From: Levilactobacillus yonginensis
GTDB taxonomy: Bacteria > Bacillota > Bacilli > Lactobacillales > Lactobacillaceae
Assembly: GCF_964065165.1 (NCBI RefSeq)
Contig: NZ_OZ061549.1
Coordinates: 186,001-250,000, forward strand
Reading direction: 5' to 3'
Length of the DNA: 64,000 bases
Made by a program: the position numbers and the translations under genes. Under the pieces are notes generated by a model. That model made no database searches, was not told the DNA's origin, and saw nothing but the letters and a program-made list of their open reading frames with translations. Shown one piece after another: positions 48,986 through 59,229 of the stretch (the stretch's first letter is position 1; every line of letters starts with the position of its first letter).

Positions 48986-49957
48986 ATGATGAATGTGATT
49001 CTGCCACTATTGGGTGGGTTTATAATTACCGCGGCGTTTATGCCAGCATTGATTCGGTACTTTCGCGCCCGCCACGAAGGGCAAATGATTCGAGAAGAGG
49101 GTCCGACCTGGCACGAGAAGAAGTCCGGAACACCCACGATGGGCGGTCTGTTATTCATCATCGCGATTGCTGTGATGACGCTGGCAACTAGTTGGTTGTT
49201 GGCGCCACACCACGTTCTGTCGACCACTTGGATTCTGGTCTTCATCTTGGTCCTGTATGGGGGCTTGGGCGCGTGGGATGACAGTATCAAACTGTTCCAC
49301 CGTCAAAATGAAGGTCTCAAGGCTTGGCAAAAATTGCTTGGTCAAATTGTTGGAGCGTTGATTCTATTTTGGGTCTACACCCATGAACACCTCCCAATGG
49401 CGTTGCACGTTCCGGGGATGGGTAACTGGCACATGAGTGGCTGGTACGCCGTCTTCGTGATTATTTGGCTAGTTGGTTTCAGTAACGCGGTCAACCTGTC
49501 CGATGGTTTGGATGGGCTGGTCAGTGGGCTAGCCAGCATTGCATTCCTGGCGTACGGGGTTGTTGCCTGGCACCAAATGCAACTGAATATTGCAATCTTT
49601 TGTTTTGCCGTAGTTGGCAGTCTGCTCGGTTTTCTCATCTTTAATCATAAACCAGCCAAAATCTTCATGGGTGACACGGGTTCCCTCGCTTTAGGTGGGG
49701 CTCTTGCCGCAGTGTCGATTTTGTTGCACCACGAATTATCCTTACTGTGGATTGGACTGGTCTTCGTGATTGAGACGGCGAGTGTTATTTTGCAAGTTGC
49801 CTCATTCAAATTAACGGGTAAGCGGATTTTCCTGATGAGTCCAATTCATCACCACTTCGAGATGAAGGGGTGGAGTGAATGGAAGATTGATTTCACTTTC
49901 TGGGGAATTGGCTTAGTAACCGCGTTAAGTGGTGTGTGGGTCATCTTAGCAAAATAA
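48986..49957 (+). CDS. mraY: Phospho-MurNAc-pentapeptide transferase MraY
   Basis: 323 residues from ATG 48986 (GAGG about 13 bases upstream; TTG 48974 would touch the ribosome site). About ten membrane segments; catalytic blocks [34 protein letters not shown] and the cytoplasmic HHHFEMKGW. It transfers phospho-MurNAc-pentapeptide to undecaprenyl phosphate (lipid I). A terminator follows. Confidence 0.95.
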   Translation: MMNVILPLLGGFIITAAFMPALIRYFRARHEGQMIREEGPTWHEKKSGTPTMGGLLFIIAIAVMTLATSWLLAPHHVLSTTWILVFILVLYGGLGAWDDSIKLFHRQNEGLKAWQKLLGQIVGALILFWVYTHEHLPMALHVPGMGNWHMSGWYAVFVIIWLVGFSNAVNLSDGLDGLVSGLASIAFLAYGVVAWHQMQLNIAIFCFAVVGSLLGFLIFNHKPAKIFMGDTGSLALGGALAAVSILLHHELSLLWIGLVFVIETASVILQVASFKLTGKRIFLMSPIHHHFEMKGWSEWKIDFTFWGIGLVTALSGVWVILAK

Positions 49958-49975
49958 CGGGTCTGACCGACTAAT

Positions 49976-50014
49976 GGGCTAACTTGCTCGTTGACGGGTC
50001 AAGTTGGCCTTTTT
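49976..50014 (+). terminator. Intra-cluster terminator between mraY and murD
   Basis: GGGCTAACTTG pairs with CAAGTTGGCC, 13-base loop, then TTTTTG. It may reduce read-through and set expression of murD and later genes. Confidence 0.75.
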
Positions 50015-50106
50015 GTTTGTCCTTTGGCCGGGGTACCGGTTAAAGTGAGTCGACCAAATTAGAATAAATTAAATACTTAGAAATGAATGGAGAGCGAACG
50101 GTAATC

Positions 50107-51486
50107 ATGAAGCAGATCACAACGTATACGGATAAAAAGGTATTAGTCCTCGGACTTGCCAAGAGTGGGGTCAATGCGGCCCAACTCTTGAAACGCTTGG
50201 GGGCTCAAGTGACCGTCAGCGACGTGAAGCCGTTGGCCGAAAATCAGGATGCGCAGGACTTGCAGGCAGCTGGTTTCACCGTGATTACGGGTGAACAGAC
50301 CGCTGACCTCTTGGACGCGGGGTACGACCTCATGGTCAAAAACCCTGGGATCACTTATGACGTTCCCGCCGTTAAGCGGGCCCAGGAGTTGAAGCTCCCC
50401 ATTATCAGCGAAATGGAACTGGCTAGTGAGGTGGCCGAGGCTGAACTGGTTGCCGTGACCGGGAGTAACGGGAAAACGACGACCACGACCATGATTCAAA
50501 AAATGTTGGCACACGACCGTCAAGCAGGTAAGTCGGTTTATGCCGGGAACATTGGGATCCCAGCCAGCAAGGTAGCTCAAGAAGTGACCGCCGACGATAC
50601 GTTGGTCTTGGAAGTTTCCAGCTTTATGTTAGTGGGAACAACTGAATTCCATCCCCACATCGCCGTATTGACCAATGTTTTCTCCAATCATTTGGACTAT
50701 CACAAGACGCGCGCTAACTACGTCGCAGCCAAGATGAAGATTACGGCTAACCAAACGGCTGAAGACTACTTTGTCATTAACTACGATACACAAGAGTGGC
50801 GTGATTTGAGTAAATTGACGGCGGCCCAAGTGGTACCATTCTCTCGGCAAGATGTGACGGAAGATGGGGCCTACGAAAAGAACGGCGACCTCTACTTCAA
50901 GCGTGAAAAAATTATGCCAGCCAGTGAAATCAAGGTTCCTGGTGACCACAACGTTGAAAATGCTCTGGCGGCCATTGCGGTAGCTAAGATCAAGGGCGTC
51001 AGTACGGCAGCTATCGTCGCTGTCTTGCGGTCATTCGGTGGGGTTCGTCACCGGACCCAATTTGTGTTGGAAGCAGAGGGCCGTCAATACTACAATGACT
51101 CCAAGGCAACGGATATGGAAGCCACTGAAATGGCTTTGAAGGGCTTCAAGGCACCAGTTATTCTGTTAGCTGGTGGTTTGGACCGAGGATACACCTTTGA
51201 AAAGATGATTCCATCCTTCAAGGAACACGTCAAAGCAATCATCCTGTTTGGTCAGACAGCGAAGTTACTAGAAGATACGGCCAAGCAAGCTGGCATTAAA
51301 ACGATTAAAATGACTGAGAACGTTGAAACTGCCGTTCCACTGGCCTACGACTTAAGTGATGAGGGCGATATCATTCTCCTGTCACCGGCCAACGCTAGCT
51401 GGGATCAATACCCGAACTTTGAAACGCGGGGCGACCTCTTTATTAAGGCCGTTGAGCAGCTCACTGGTCAGCAGGAGGAAAAGTAA
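50107..51486 (+). CDS. murD: UDP-MurNAc-L-Ala:D-Glu ligase MurD
   Basis: 459 residues from ATG 50107 (GGAGAG about 12 bases upstream; an in-frame ATG at 50083 precedes that site). N-terminal UDP-binding [14 protein letters not shown]-binding GSNGKTTTT (about 115), central FSNHLDYH and [11 protein letters not shown]-terminal GGLDRGYTF and [10 protein letters not shown]. It adds D-Glu to UDP-MurNAc-L-Ala in the cytoplasm. The stop overlaps murG by one base. Confidence 0.95.
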   Translation: MKQITTYTDKKVLVLGLAKSGVNAAQLLKRLGAQVTVSDVKPLAENQDAQDLQAAGFTVITGEQTADLLDAGYDLMVKNPGITYDVPAVKRAQELKLPIISEMELASEVAEAELVAVTGSNGKTTTTTMIQKMLAHDRQAGKSVYAGNIGIPASKVAQEVTADDTLVLEVSSFMLVGTTEFHPHIAVLTNVFSNHLDYHKTRANYVAAKMKITANQTAEDYFVINYDTQEWRDLSKLTAAQVVPFSRQDVTEDGAYEKNGDLYFKREKIMPASEIKVPGDHNVENALAAIAVAKIKGVSTAAIVAVLRSFGGVRHRTQFVLEAEGRQYYNDSKATDMEATEMALKGFKAPVILLAGGLDRGYTFEKMIPSFKEHVKAIILFGQTAKLLEDTAKQAGIKTIKMTENVETAVPLAYDLSDEGDIILLSPANASWDQYPNFETRGDLFIKAVEQLTGQQEEK

Positions 51487-52580
51487 TGCGATTAATGGTA
51501 TCGGGTGGCGGTACCGGGGGGCACATTTACCCGGCACTCGCCCTCATCAAAGCTTTAAAGAAACGCGACGCAAACGCGGAAGTCATGTACGTGGGGTCCG
51601 AACGGGGATTGGAAAGTTCCATCGTCCCAGCCAAAGGGATTCCGTTCAAGTCCACCCGGATTCAGGGATTCAAGCGGTCGTTGTCGTTAGAAAACTTCAA
51701 GACAGTTTACCTGTTCATTAAAAGTGTCCACGCCGCTAAGAAAATGATTCGGGAATTCAAGCCCGATGTTGTGGTAGGAACGGGGGGCTACGTCTCCGGA
51801 GCCGTGGTGTACGCCGCCGCTCGACTACACGTCCCGACGTTGATCCACGAGCAGAATAGTGTGGTTGGGGTGACTAACCGGTTTCTCAGTCGCTACGTTG
51901 ACCGAATTGCGTACGTCTTTGACGCCGCCCTGGATCAACTGCCGGTCAACAAGATGGTCAAGACTGGGAATCCTCGGGCGCAGGAGGCTGCCGAGGTTGT
52001 GAGTCACTTTAGCTGGTCTGAGTATCAGTTGAAGGACGACGTGCCAACCCTATTGATCTTCGGGGGGTCCCAGGGGGCCCTAAAGATCAATTCAGCGACT
52101 GTCGCAGCGATTCCAGCATTCAATGACCGTAAGTACCAGGTCGTCTTTGTTACGGGTCAGAAGCGCTATGACGGCGTTATGGAGCAACTGAAACATACAA
52201 AGATTGCGGCTAATGTGGTCGTTAAACCCTACATTCCAAACATGCCTGAGGTCTTACCAAAGGTGGCCGCTATTGTGGGCCGAGCCGGCGCGACTAGCTT
52301 GGCTGAAATTACGGCGGATGGTATCCCCTCAATTTTGATTCCTAGTCCCTATGTGACGGCCGATCACCAAACCAAAAATGCCAAGTCTTTGGCTACGGTC
52401 GGTGCCGCTGAAATCATTACGGAAGCTGATTTGACCGGTGAAACGTTAGTTAAGAAGGCTGACCAACTGATGAACGACGATGCTTTACGTCAGGATATGG
52501 CGGCGGCTTCCAAGCAACTGGGGGTTCCCGACGCAGCTGATCGTGTCTTGGACGTGGTTCTCGAACTTAAGCGTGACTAG
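51486..52580 (+). CDS. murG: Lipid II synthase MurG
   Basis: 364 residues. N-terminal [14 protein letters not shown] (6-19), [10 protein letters not shown] (about 96-105), HEQNSVVG and the C-terminal donor-site [11 protein letters not shown] (about 262-272) match MurG. It moves GlcNAc onto lipid I on the inner membrane face. Start overlaps murD (TAATG). Confidence 0.96.
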   Translation: MRLMVSGGGTGGHIYPALALIKALKKRDANAEVMYVGSERGLESSIVPAKGIPFKSTRIQGFKRSLSLENFKTVYLFIKSVHAAKKMIREFKPDVVVGTGGYVSGAVVYAAARLHVPTLIHEQNSVVGVTNRFLSRYVDRIAYVFDAALDQLPVNKMVKTGNPRAQEAAEVVSHFSWSEYQLKDDVPTLLIFGGSQGALKINSATVAAIPAFNDRKYQVVFVTGQKRYDGVMEQLKHTKIAANVVVKPYIPNMPEVLPKVAAIVGRAGATSLAEITADGIPSILIPSPYVTADHQTKNAKSLATVGAAEIITEADLTGETLVKKADQLMNDDALRQDMAAASKQLGVPDAADRVLDVVLELKRD

Positions 52581-52613
52581 CACGCAAATCCAGCGAATGG
52601 GAGGTGTGCAGCC

Positions 52614-53471
52614 ATGAAATTTCGGTTGAATCGTGATGATTCTAAACAACAGCGCTCGATGACGCCTTGGGAGGAATACCAAGCCCAGGCGGAACGGAAG
52701 CGCAAGCAGGACCAGGCGCCTAAGTGGGTGCACAAGGCCAAGCGCATTGGCGATAAATTGCCGCGGTTAAAGCATCAACGTAACCGTAAGCTTGTTCGCC
52801 GCATGACGTTTCTGCTCGTCACATTTACCGTGGTGATCCTGGCCATGGTCTATCTGGTGTCACCGTTGAGTCATTTCAAAACGGTACGAGTGACCGGGGC
52901 CGATGCGCTCTCGACCAAACAGGTACAACAGGCCGCGCGAGTGCGCCCCGGTGATTCCATCTATAACGTGGTGGGTCATCAACAGCAGCTGGCCCGGCAA
53001 GCAGTCAAACGGAATTCACGGTTAAAAACCGTCACTATCCAGTTTCGTCAGCCTAACCACGCTACGATTCAGGTGGTGGAGTACGCTACGGCCGGATACG
53101 TGATGAAGCAGGATCGGTACTACGAAGTGCTGGAGAACGGTATCGTGAGTCAACAGTCTGTGACTCAGCCCAAGAGTGGCACACCAGTCTATGGGAGTTT
53201 TAAGCGGACCCAGAAGCTGCACCGAATGATTCTGCAGTATGCAAAGTTAGATAGTGAAATTAAAAGTAGTATCAGTGAGATTCAAGATTCACCAACCAAA
53301 GACAACCCCAACCGCATCCATCTTTTCATGAATGACGGCAATGAGGTCTACGCTAGCATCCCGAGTTTTGCCAAGAAAATGGCCTATTATCCAAGCATTG
53401 CGGCCAAGATGAAACACAAGGGTGTGGTCAATTTGGAAGTGGGCGCTTACTCATACGCCTTTAAAAAATAA
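52614..53471 (+). CDS. divIB: Cell division protein DivIB/FtsQ
   Basis: 285 residues: a charged cytoplasmic head (1-60), one membrane segment (about 64-84), then the POTRA domain (FKTVRVTGADALSTKQV) and beta domain. Partner of FtsL and DivIC at the septum. GGGAGGTG before the ATG. Last gene before a 141-base gap with the ftsA promoter. Confidence 0.92.
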   Translation: MKFRLNRDDSKQQRSMTPWEEYQAQAERKRKQDQAPKWVHKAKRIGDKLPRLKHQRNRKLVRRMTFLLVTFTVVILAMVYLVSPLSHFKTVRVTGADALSTKQVQQAARVRPGDSIYNVVGHQQQLARQAVKRNSRLKTVTIQFRQPNHATIQVVEYATAGYVMKQDRYYEVLENGIVSQQSVTQPKSGTPVYGSFKRTQKLHRMILQYAKLDSEIKSSISEIQDSPTKDNPNRIHLFMNDGNEVYASIPSFAKKMAYYPSIAAKMKHKGVVNLEVGAYSYAFKK

Positions 53472-53529
53472 TTTCATTTTGATTGCAGCGAAGAAAAAGC
53501 GTCATAAAGGCTTTTTTAACCCCTAGTAA

Positions 53530-53541
53530 ATGTGGTAAACT
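53530..53541 (+). promoter_or_regulatory. Possible ftsA-ftsZ promoter
   Basis: ATGTGGTAAACT, identical over 12 bases to the sequence before mraZ. TGGTAAACT works as an extended -10, with TTTAAC 16 bases upstream of TAAACT. Confidence 0.5.
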
Positions 53542-53612
53542 GTAAAATAATTAGGGAAAAAGCGAATTCATGCAGTGTTATAGATAGATTAACTTAGGAG
53601 GTTCCTTTTTCT

Positions 53613-54941
53613 ATGGATAATTCAGGGATGTACGTTGGCCTCGATATAGGAACCACCTCAATAAAAGTCATTGTTGCTGAGAATGTTAAAGGGCAAATGA
53701 ACGTTATTGGTGTGGGAAACGAACGTTCGAACGGTGTTAGCCGCGGTGTCATCGTGGATATCGATAAAGCCGCTGAAGCAATTCAACGGGCCGTTCGGCA
53801 AGCCGAAGAGAAAGCCAGCATTGAAATTCACGATGTGATTGTGGGAATACCCGCAAATATGTTAAAAATTGAACCTTGCAGTGGCATGATTGCCATTGAT
53901 GATCAGTCTCGGGAAATTACTGGTCGAGACGTACGAAACGTTGCCCAAGCGGCTTTGATTCAAAGCCTGCCACCGGAACGCGAAGTGGTTGAGATCCTTG
54001 CCGATGAGTTCATCGTTGACGGTTTTGATGGCATCAAGGATCCTAGAGGCATGGTTGGTGTTCGTCTAGAACTCCGTGGGACACTCTTTACTGGTCCCAA
54101 GACCATTATGCATAACACCCGCAAAGCCGTTGAGCAAGCTGGCCTGAGTATTCGCGGGACGGTGATCAACCCCATGGCTCAAGGGATGATGGTCATGAAC
54201 GACGGCGAACAAGACTTTGGGACTGTCCTAATTGATTTGGGTGGTGGCCAAGCGACTGCTGCTGTGATCCATGATCACCAACTCAAGTACATTGACGTTG
54301 ATCAGGAGGGTGGTCAATTCATCACGAAGGACATTTCCGTTGTGTTGAATACGTCACTAGACAGTGCGGAAAAGTTGAAACGTGATTACGGTTACGCTGA
54401 TTCCGCTCAGGCGAGTGATGAGGATGAATTTCCGGTCGATGTGGTCGGCCAGAGTCAACCAACGCCTATTTCAGAAAAATACTTAGCAGAAGTTGTCGAG
54501 GCCCGGTTGGACCAAATCTTTGGTCGTCTCCGGACGAACCTCGATAAGGTACAGGCTCTCGAATTACCTGGGGGTATCGTTTTGACTGGTGGGGTGGCCG
54601 CCTTACCAGGAATCACCGAGTTAGCAACCGAAGAATTCGATACTAACGTTCGGGTTTACGTACCAGATCAGATGGGGTTACGCCATCCGTCATTTACGTT
54701 GGCGTTGGCCTTAGTCAAATACTTTGGGGGGCTGAGTGAAATTGATTTGCTCATCAAGAGTGCCTTGACGGGCTCCACCCAACTAGCCGATGAAACCGAC
54801 GAGATTCGTCACCGTGAGCAGGCTGAAGAGTCATCAGTAGCCAATCCGGCACGTTCGAGTCAGGGTAAGCAACCAAAACCAAAGAAGAAGAAAAATCGGA
54901 CAGAAGGGTTCAAAAAATTCTTCAGCGACTTCTTCGACTAA
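53613..54941 (+). CDS. ftsA: Cell division protein FtsA
   Basis: 442 residues; TAGGAGG upstream. Actin-like fold: [14 protein letters not shown] (8-21), [12 protein letters not shown] (about 205) and [11 protein letters not shown] (about 328). A low-complexity Lys-rich linker leads to a C-terminal amphipathic helix ([12 protein letters not shown]) that binds the membrane. It anchors FtsZ. Confidence 0.95.
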   Translation: MDNSGMYVGLDIGTTSIKVIVAENVKGQMNVIGVGNERSNGVSRGVIVDIDKAAEAIQRAVRQAEEKASIEIHDVIVGIPANMLKIEPCSGMIAIDDQSREITGRDVRNVAQAALIQSLPPEREVVEILADEFIVDGFDGIKDPRGMVGVRLELRGTLFTGPKTIMHNTRKAVEQAGLSIRGTVINPMAQGMMVMNDGEQDFGTVLIDLGGGQATAAVIHDHQLKYIDVDQEGGQFITKDISVVLNTSLDSAEKLKRDYGYADSAQASDEDEFPVDVVGQSQPTPISEKYLAEVVEARLDQIFGRLRTNLDKVQALELPGGIVLTGGVAALPGITELATEEFDTNVRVYVPDQMGLRHPSFTLALALVKYFGGLSEIDLLIKSALTGSTQLADETDEIRHREQAEESSVANPARSSQGKQPKPKKKKNRTEGFKKFFSDFFD

Positions 54942-54963
54942 CGCGAGATGGAGGAATACACAA

Positions 54964-56229
54964 ATGGAATACTCACTAGATTCTGCGCAAAATAACGGCG
55001 CAATCATTAAGGTGATTGGTGTTGGTGGCGGTGGTAACAACGCCGTTAACCGCATGATTGCTGAAGACGTCAAAGGTGTCGAATTTATCGTGGCCAACAC
55101 GGATGTGCAGGCCCTGGAAGCCTCAAAAGCTGAAACTAAGATCCAACTCGGGCCGAAACTGACCAAGGGATTGGGTGCCGGTGCTAACCCTGAGGTTGGT
55201 GCCAAGGCCGCTGAAGAGAGCGAAGAAGCCATCACCGAAGCCTTAGAAGGTGCCGACATGGTCTTCGTGACTGCCGGTATGGGTGGTGGTACTGGTAATG
55301 GTGCTGCTCCAATCGTGGCTAAAATTGCCAAAGAAAGTGGCGCTTTGACCGTTGGGGTCGTAACGCGGCCATTTAGCTTTGAAGGCCCACGGCGCGGTCG
55401 CTTCGCTGCCGAAGGGGTTGCAGAAATGAAGGAAAACGTGGATACGTTGATCGTCATTGCCAACAACCGCTTGTTAGAAATTGTGGACAAGAAGACGCCA
55501 ATGATGGAGGCTTTCCAAGAAGCTGACAACGTGTTACGTCAAGGGGTTCAAGGAATCTCTGACCTGATCACAAGCCCTGGTTACGTTAACTTGGACTTCG
55601 CTGATGTGAAGACGGTTATGAAGGACCAGGGAGCTGCTTTGATGGGAATCGGCTCCGCCAACGGTGAAAACCGGACGGAAGACGCTACCAAGAAGGCTAT
55701 TTCTTCACCATTGTTGGAAGTTTCCATCGATGGTGCCGAACAAGTTCTGTTGAACATTACTGGTGGACCAGACTTATCCTTATTTGAAGCCCAAGCCGCT
55801 TCACAGATTGTATCTGACGCAGCTACCAGCGATGTCAACATTATCTTCGGGACGTCTATCGACGAAGACCTTGGCGACGAAGTCAGGGTCACCGTAATTG
55901 CTACTGGTATCGATAAGAAGAAGGAAGAACGCGAAGCTGCTCAACACAGTCGGGTTGCTCGGCGCGAAGCCAGTCAACCACGGCAAGCAAATCAATCAAG
56001 TGAACCAGCTGCTCAGGAAACTGAAAAGGATCCATTTGGGAACTGGGACATTCGCGAACCAGCTCACCGGCCAGCGCCAGAAAGCCAAGCAACTGGGCAT
56101 GATGAATTTGCTGGTGTTGACAAGCCTGACTTCAGCATCTTTAACCCAAGCTCATCGACTGAGAGCTCAGCTAGTGATGACAACAAGGGCGAAGACACGC
56201 CACCATTCTTTAAGCGGCGGCGTAAGTAA
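54964..56229 (+). CDS. ftsZ: Cell division GTPase FtsZ
   Basis: 421 residues. Tubulin signature [12 protein letters not shown] (about 104-115), [13 protein letters not shown] (about 19-31), the NxDxxD-type T7 region ([11 protein letters not shown]), a Gln/Pro-rich linker, and a C-terminal tail [11 protein letters not shown] that binds FtsA/SepF. It polymerises into the Z ring. 22 bases after ftsA. Confidence 0.97.
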   Translation: MEYSLDSAQNNGAIIKVIGVGGGGNNAVNRMIAEDVKGVEFIVANTDVQALEASKAETKIQLGPKLTKGLGAGANPEVGAKAAEESEEAITEALEGADMVFVTAGMGGGTGNGAAPIVAKIAKESGALTVGVVTRPFSFEGPRRGRFAAEGVAEMKENVDTLIVIANNRLLEIVDKKTPMMEAFQEADNVLRQGVQGISDLITSPGYVNLDFADVKTVMKDQGAALMGIGSANGENRTEDATKKAISSPLLEVSIDGAEQVLLNITGGPDLSLFEAQAASQIVSDAATSDVNIIFGTSIDEDLGDEVRVTVIATGIDKKKEEREAAQHSRVARREASQPRQANQSSEPAAQETEKDPFGNWDIREPAHRPAPESQATGHDEFAGVDKPDFSIFNPSSSTESSASDDNKGEDTPPFFKRRRK

Positions 56230-56266
56230 TCTCGTCAAAAATTCGTTGTGAGAGGAGTGGCCAACC

Positions 56267-56698
56267 ATGGCGGAGAAGTTTAGTCTTAGTAAGTTTTTCG
56301 GAATGAACGATGATTATGACGAAGACTATCAAGAGGACCCAACCCCGGTAGCTAAGCCAACATCAGCTGCCCCAAGTCGACCGAACGATAGTCGAAAGGT
56401 GGTTGCCATGCGGACAGCGAAACCAAATACTAGTCACATCGCCATCTGCGAGCCGCGGATCTATTCGGATGCGAAGTCGATTGCCAAGCAGCTTACCAGC
56501 GGTGATGCCGTTCTGGTAAACTTTGCGCGGGTCGATGAAACCCAAGCACAGCGGATTGTGGACTTCCTGAACGGGACCGCGTTTGCGGTGGGTGGTGAAA
56601 TCAAGCGCATCGGTGAACAGATTTTTCTGTGCACCCCTCATAATTTTGAGGTCAGCGGAGACGTCGCAGCTAACTTAGGAACGCAGTTTAAGCAGTAA
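56267..56698 (+). CDS. sepF: Z-ring protein SepF
   Basis: 143 residues: N-terminal amphipathic helix (FSLSKFFGM) for membrane binding, a flexible linker, and the DUF552 core with [17 protein letters not shown] and [18 protein letters not shown]. It bundles FtsZ filaments and tethers them. AGAGGAG upstream. Confidence 0.94.
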   Translation: MAEKFSLSKFFGMNDDYDEDYQEDPTPVAKPTSAAPSRPNDSRKVVAMRTAKPNTSHIAICEPRIYSDAKSIAKQLTSGDAVLVNFARVDETQAQRIVDFLNGTAFAVGGEIKRIGEQIFLCTPHNFEVSGDVAANLGTQFKQ

Positions 56699-56710
56699 AG
56701 GAGCGACGTT

Positions 56711-56995
56711 GTGCTAACACTTGTACTTTATCTTTTTAAAGCGCTGAACTGGGTCGTGTCGGCTTACATCTTATTGATCGTAATCTACGCGCTACTCAGT
56801 TGGCTACCTGGTGGCTACCAGTCTCGCATTGGACAAATCATTGTGCGACTGGTGGAACCATTCTTGAAATACTTTAATTTTGTGGCGTTAGGACCGATCG
56901 GTTTTGGACCCGTTGTGGCCATCATTGTCCTATCGCTGGTGCAATACGGGATTCAGGCAATTGAGATGGTTGTCCTGCGCGTATTGTTCACTTAA
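56711..56995 (+). CDS. YggT-family membrane protein
   Basis: 94 residues from GTG (AAAGGAGCG upstream). Two membrane segments with SWLPGGYQSRIGQIIVRLVEP between them, the YggT/YlmG signature. Position after sepF is conserved in Firmicutes. Biochemical role not established. Confidence 0.9.
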   Translation: MLTLVLYLFKALNWVVSAYILLIVIYALLSWLPGGYQSRIGQIIVRLVEPFLKYFNFVALGPIGFGPVVAIIVLSLVQYGIQAIEMVVLRVLFT

Positions 56996-57014
56996 CCTGA
57001 AGGGAGAAACGACT

Positions 57015-57794
57015 GTGGATGAGAATGTCTTGCAGCATTTTCGGCCTGATGAGGGGCCGTTTATTGATGCAATTGGCGGCTGGATCCAGCAAGTTCAAGA
57101 CGAATACCGTCCAGTTCTCACTCACTTTTTGAACCCCCGGCAAGTTTACATTGCAACCACTCTGGCGCGGCGGGCTGACATGCACGTGGCGTTTAGTGGG
57201 GGCCACGAACACGCTGAGATGCAGCGCGCACTATTTTACCCGGATTACTACGAACCGGCTGAGAAGGACTTTGAAGTCACTTTAATGCGAGTCGATTATC
57301 CCGTGAAATTTGCGACCCTTCATCACAGCCAGATTCTGGGAACGTTGTTAGGGGCCGGAATTGAACGAGAAATCTTGGGTGATATCCTGACGGACGGTGA
57401 AGTCTGGCAAGTCATTACCGAGCGTTCTATGGCGGACTACTTGATTGGTCAGGTTGATCACATTGGTCGGGTGAAGTCCCGGTTAGTGATGACAACTTGG
57501 GATACCCTGGTGGCACCGTTGAATGAATGGGAATCAGAGGGCGCATCGCTCTCCTCTCTACGCTTGGACAACATCGTGGGGACGGGATTCCACTTATCAC
57601 GGCACCGGGCCAAGGAACTGATTGAAGCGGGTCGTGTCAGATTGAACTGGGCAGAAACGATGAAGCCCGATTACGAATTAGACGTAGCCGATATCGTTTC
57701 TGTGCGTGGCTTTGGCCGAATCCGGTTGGATGAAGTCGGTGGCCGCACCAAAAAGGAAAAAATTCGGGTCACCTTAGCGGTACTGAAGAAATAG
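57015..57794 (+). CDS. ylmH: YlmH-type RNA-binding (S4-domain) protein
   Basis: 259 residues from GTG 57015 (AGGGAGA upstream; the longer frame starts inside the YggT gene). N-terminal and central YlmH domain, C-terminal S4 RNA-binding domain with SSLRLDNIVGTGFHLSRHRA and VRGFGRIRLDE. Homologues act at stalled ribosomes and in division-linked loci. Confidence 0.9.
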   Translation: MDENVLQHFRPDEGPFIDAIGGWIQQVQDEYRPVLTHFLNPRQVYIATTLARRADMHVAFSGGHEHAEMQRALFYPDYYEPAEKDFEVTLMRVDYPVKFATLHHSQILGTLLGAGIEREILGDILTDGEVWQVITERSMADYLIGQVDHIGRVKSRLVMTTWDTLVAPLNEWESEGASLSSLRLDNIVGTGFHLSRHRAKELIEAGRVRLNWAETMKPDYELDVADIVSVRGFGRIRLDEVGGRTKKEKIRVTLAVLKK

Positions 57795-57813
57795 ATGCGG
57801 AGGGAACAGTGCG

Positions 57814-58515
57814 ATGGTACTTAGTCCATTAGATATTCATAATAAAGAGTTTGGTACGAAAATGCGTGGTTACAACGTTGATGAGGTCAATGATTTCTTA
57901 GATCAGGTGATCAAGGATTACCAAATCACGTTGAACCACAACAAAGAATTAGAGGAACAACTGGATGCGGCGAACGGAAAACTCAAGTATTTTAACGACT
58001 TGAAGGACTCCTTGAACCAATCCATCCTGGTTGCTCAAGAGGCTGCTGACAAGGTCAAGGCCAACTCGCAAAAGGAATCTGAAATTATTATCCGCGAAGC
58101 CCAGAAACAAAGTTCCGATATCGTTTCCGAAGCCACGAACAAAGGTAATCAGATTATGGCGGAAGCTTCCCAACGGGCCAAGAAGTTGGCGGTTGAAACT
58201 GACGACTTGAAGAAGAGCACCCGGGTCTTCCGGCAACGGCTCCAAGTTATGTTGGAAAGTCAGTTAGAAGTGGTTAAGTCCAATGACTGGGACAACTTGC
58301 TGAAGGAAGGCTCCATGTCCAGCTACGAAGAAATCAAGAAGGTCGTTGGTGACCGACTTGACAATGAAGCTGCCCAGGGCGTAAACTCAGTAGCATCGCA
58401 ACCAGCTGAAGAAGCACCGGTTGCGGAAGCTCCTGTCACGGATTCTGGCGATGATAACGGCGAAACAGTCGTCATTTTCCCGGGCAATGACCAACAACAA
58501 TACGACAAAAATTAG
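57814..58515 (+). CDS. divIVA: Cell division protein DivIVA
   Basis: 233 residues. N-terminal lipid-binding domain LSPLDIHNKEFGTKMRGY (3-20) with DEVNDFLDQVIKDY, long coiled coil (about 35-150), and an acidic, Pro/Ala-rich tail that is poorly conserved. It binds negatively curved membrane at septa and poles. Last dcw gene; the Ile T-box leader begins just after its stop. Confidence 0.94.
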   Translation: MVLSPLDIHNKEFGTKMRGYNVDEVNDFLDQVIKDYQITLNHNKELEEQLDAANGKLKYFNDLKDSLNQSILVAQEAADKVKANSQKESEIIIREAQKQSSDIVSEATNKGNQIMAEASQRAKKLAVETDDLKKSTRVFRQRLQVMLESQLEVVKSNDWDNLLKEGSMSSYEEIKKVVGDRLDNEAAQGVNSVASQPAEEAPVAEAPVTDSGDDNGETVVIFPGNDQQQYDKN

Positions 58516-58529
58516 ATAAAACGGCCAGA

Positions 58530-58757
58530 GAAACGTGCCGATTAAAAAGATGGTACTAGCGAGTTAGCGATGGTGGAAGGCTAACAACCCGCTCTTTTTA
58601 ACAGGTATCATTCTCCCAAGTTCCACAGCTGAACGCGTAGTAAGCTATGGCGGATCGCCCCGATAACGGCATCTGAGGGTAGGCAACGTCACCGTTGTCT
58701 ACCGAATTTGGGTGGTACCACGAACGACTTCGTCCCTTGCGACGGGTCGTTTTTTGT
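58530..58757 (+). promoter_or_regulatory. T-box riboswitch leader of ileS
   Basis: T-box sequence TGGGTGGTACCACG at 58709-58722, preceded by a long stem I region (58545-58645) with a likely specifier ATC (Ile) at 58607-58609. A terminator follows (AACGAC...GTCGTTTTTT, 58722-58757). Uncharged tRNA-Ile should favour the antiterminator and switch ileS on. Unusually, the start codon is 470 bases further on. Confidence 0.9.
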
Positions 58758-58930
58758 TTGTCATATTTTAAGGTAGTTGTGGTGTTGGAAGTTTGTTTAG
58801 CTGAATAGGGCTAAACGGATTTTCATGGGGTGAAGTGGCTGGTTGTGAGATTAATGTGTAAGGTTCGTCGTCAGTAATCAGTCACAAAATCTTAATCCTG
58901 TTTAACCAATAAAAAAACAGGTGAAGAATA

Positions 58931-59119
58931 TTGGGTAGTGGTGAGTGTTAGCCGAGAGGGAGCCAAATATGGGCTCAGGCGCCTCGTTGTTCTTAGCCGT
59001 TTACGGCTTAGAACAAGGCCAAGCTTTGAGACTCACGGGTTAAGTGAGGCTCAAAGTTGTGCCGGCACCGTTCCAGCCCATATTTGGCGACCGGTAAGGC
59101 GAAAACCACCACTACCCAA
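58931..59119 (+). repeat. Structured intergenic element, copy D
   Basis: Outer stem TTGGGTAGTGGTG (58931-58943) with 59107-59119, perfect 13 bp. Second stem GCCAAATATGGGCT (58962-58975) with 59075-59088, perfect 14 bp. Arm 1 58987-59016 (TTGTTCTTAGCCG/CGGCTTAGAACAA). Arm 2 59021-59058 with A.G mismatch 59031/59049. The third arm is unclear (palindrome GTGCCGGCAC, 59059). It is transcribed in the ileS leader, after the T-box terminator. Confidence 0.82.
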
Positions 59120-59140
59120 AAGATGGTGAGGGAAACTAAC

Positions 59141-59203
59141 GGTCGGGTTGACCGGTGAGCTGAGACTGCCAAGCAGTTTGAGCTCACCGGTTCACCAACC
59201 GAG
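59141..59203 (+). promoter_or_regulatory. Long hairpin just upstream of ileS
   Basis: CCGGTGAGCT pairs perfectly with AGCTCACCGG. Pairs extend outward (GGGTTGA/TCACCAACC) and inward (ACTGC/GCAGT), with a 3-base loop. No T run follows, so it is not a terminator. It ends 12 bases before the ileS ribosome site and could affect RNA stability or translation. Confidence 0.6.
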
Positions 59204-59229
59204 GAACAAAAATCAAGGAGGAAAACGGT

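Noticed and set aside
58938..59129. Plus-strand frame of 63 codons in the ileS leader
   Set aside because: It coincides with element D; composition follows the hairpins.
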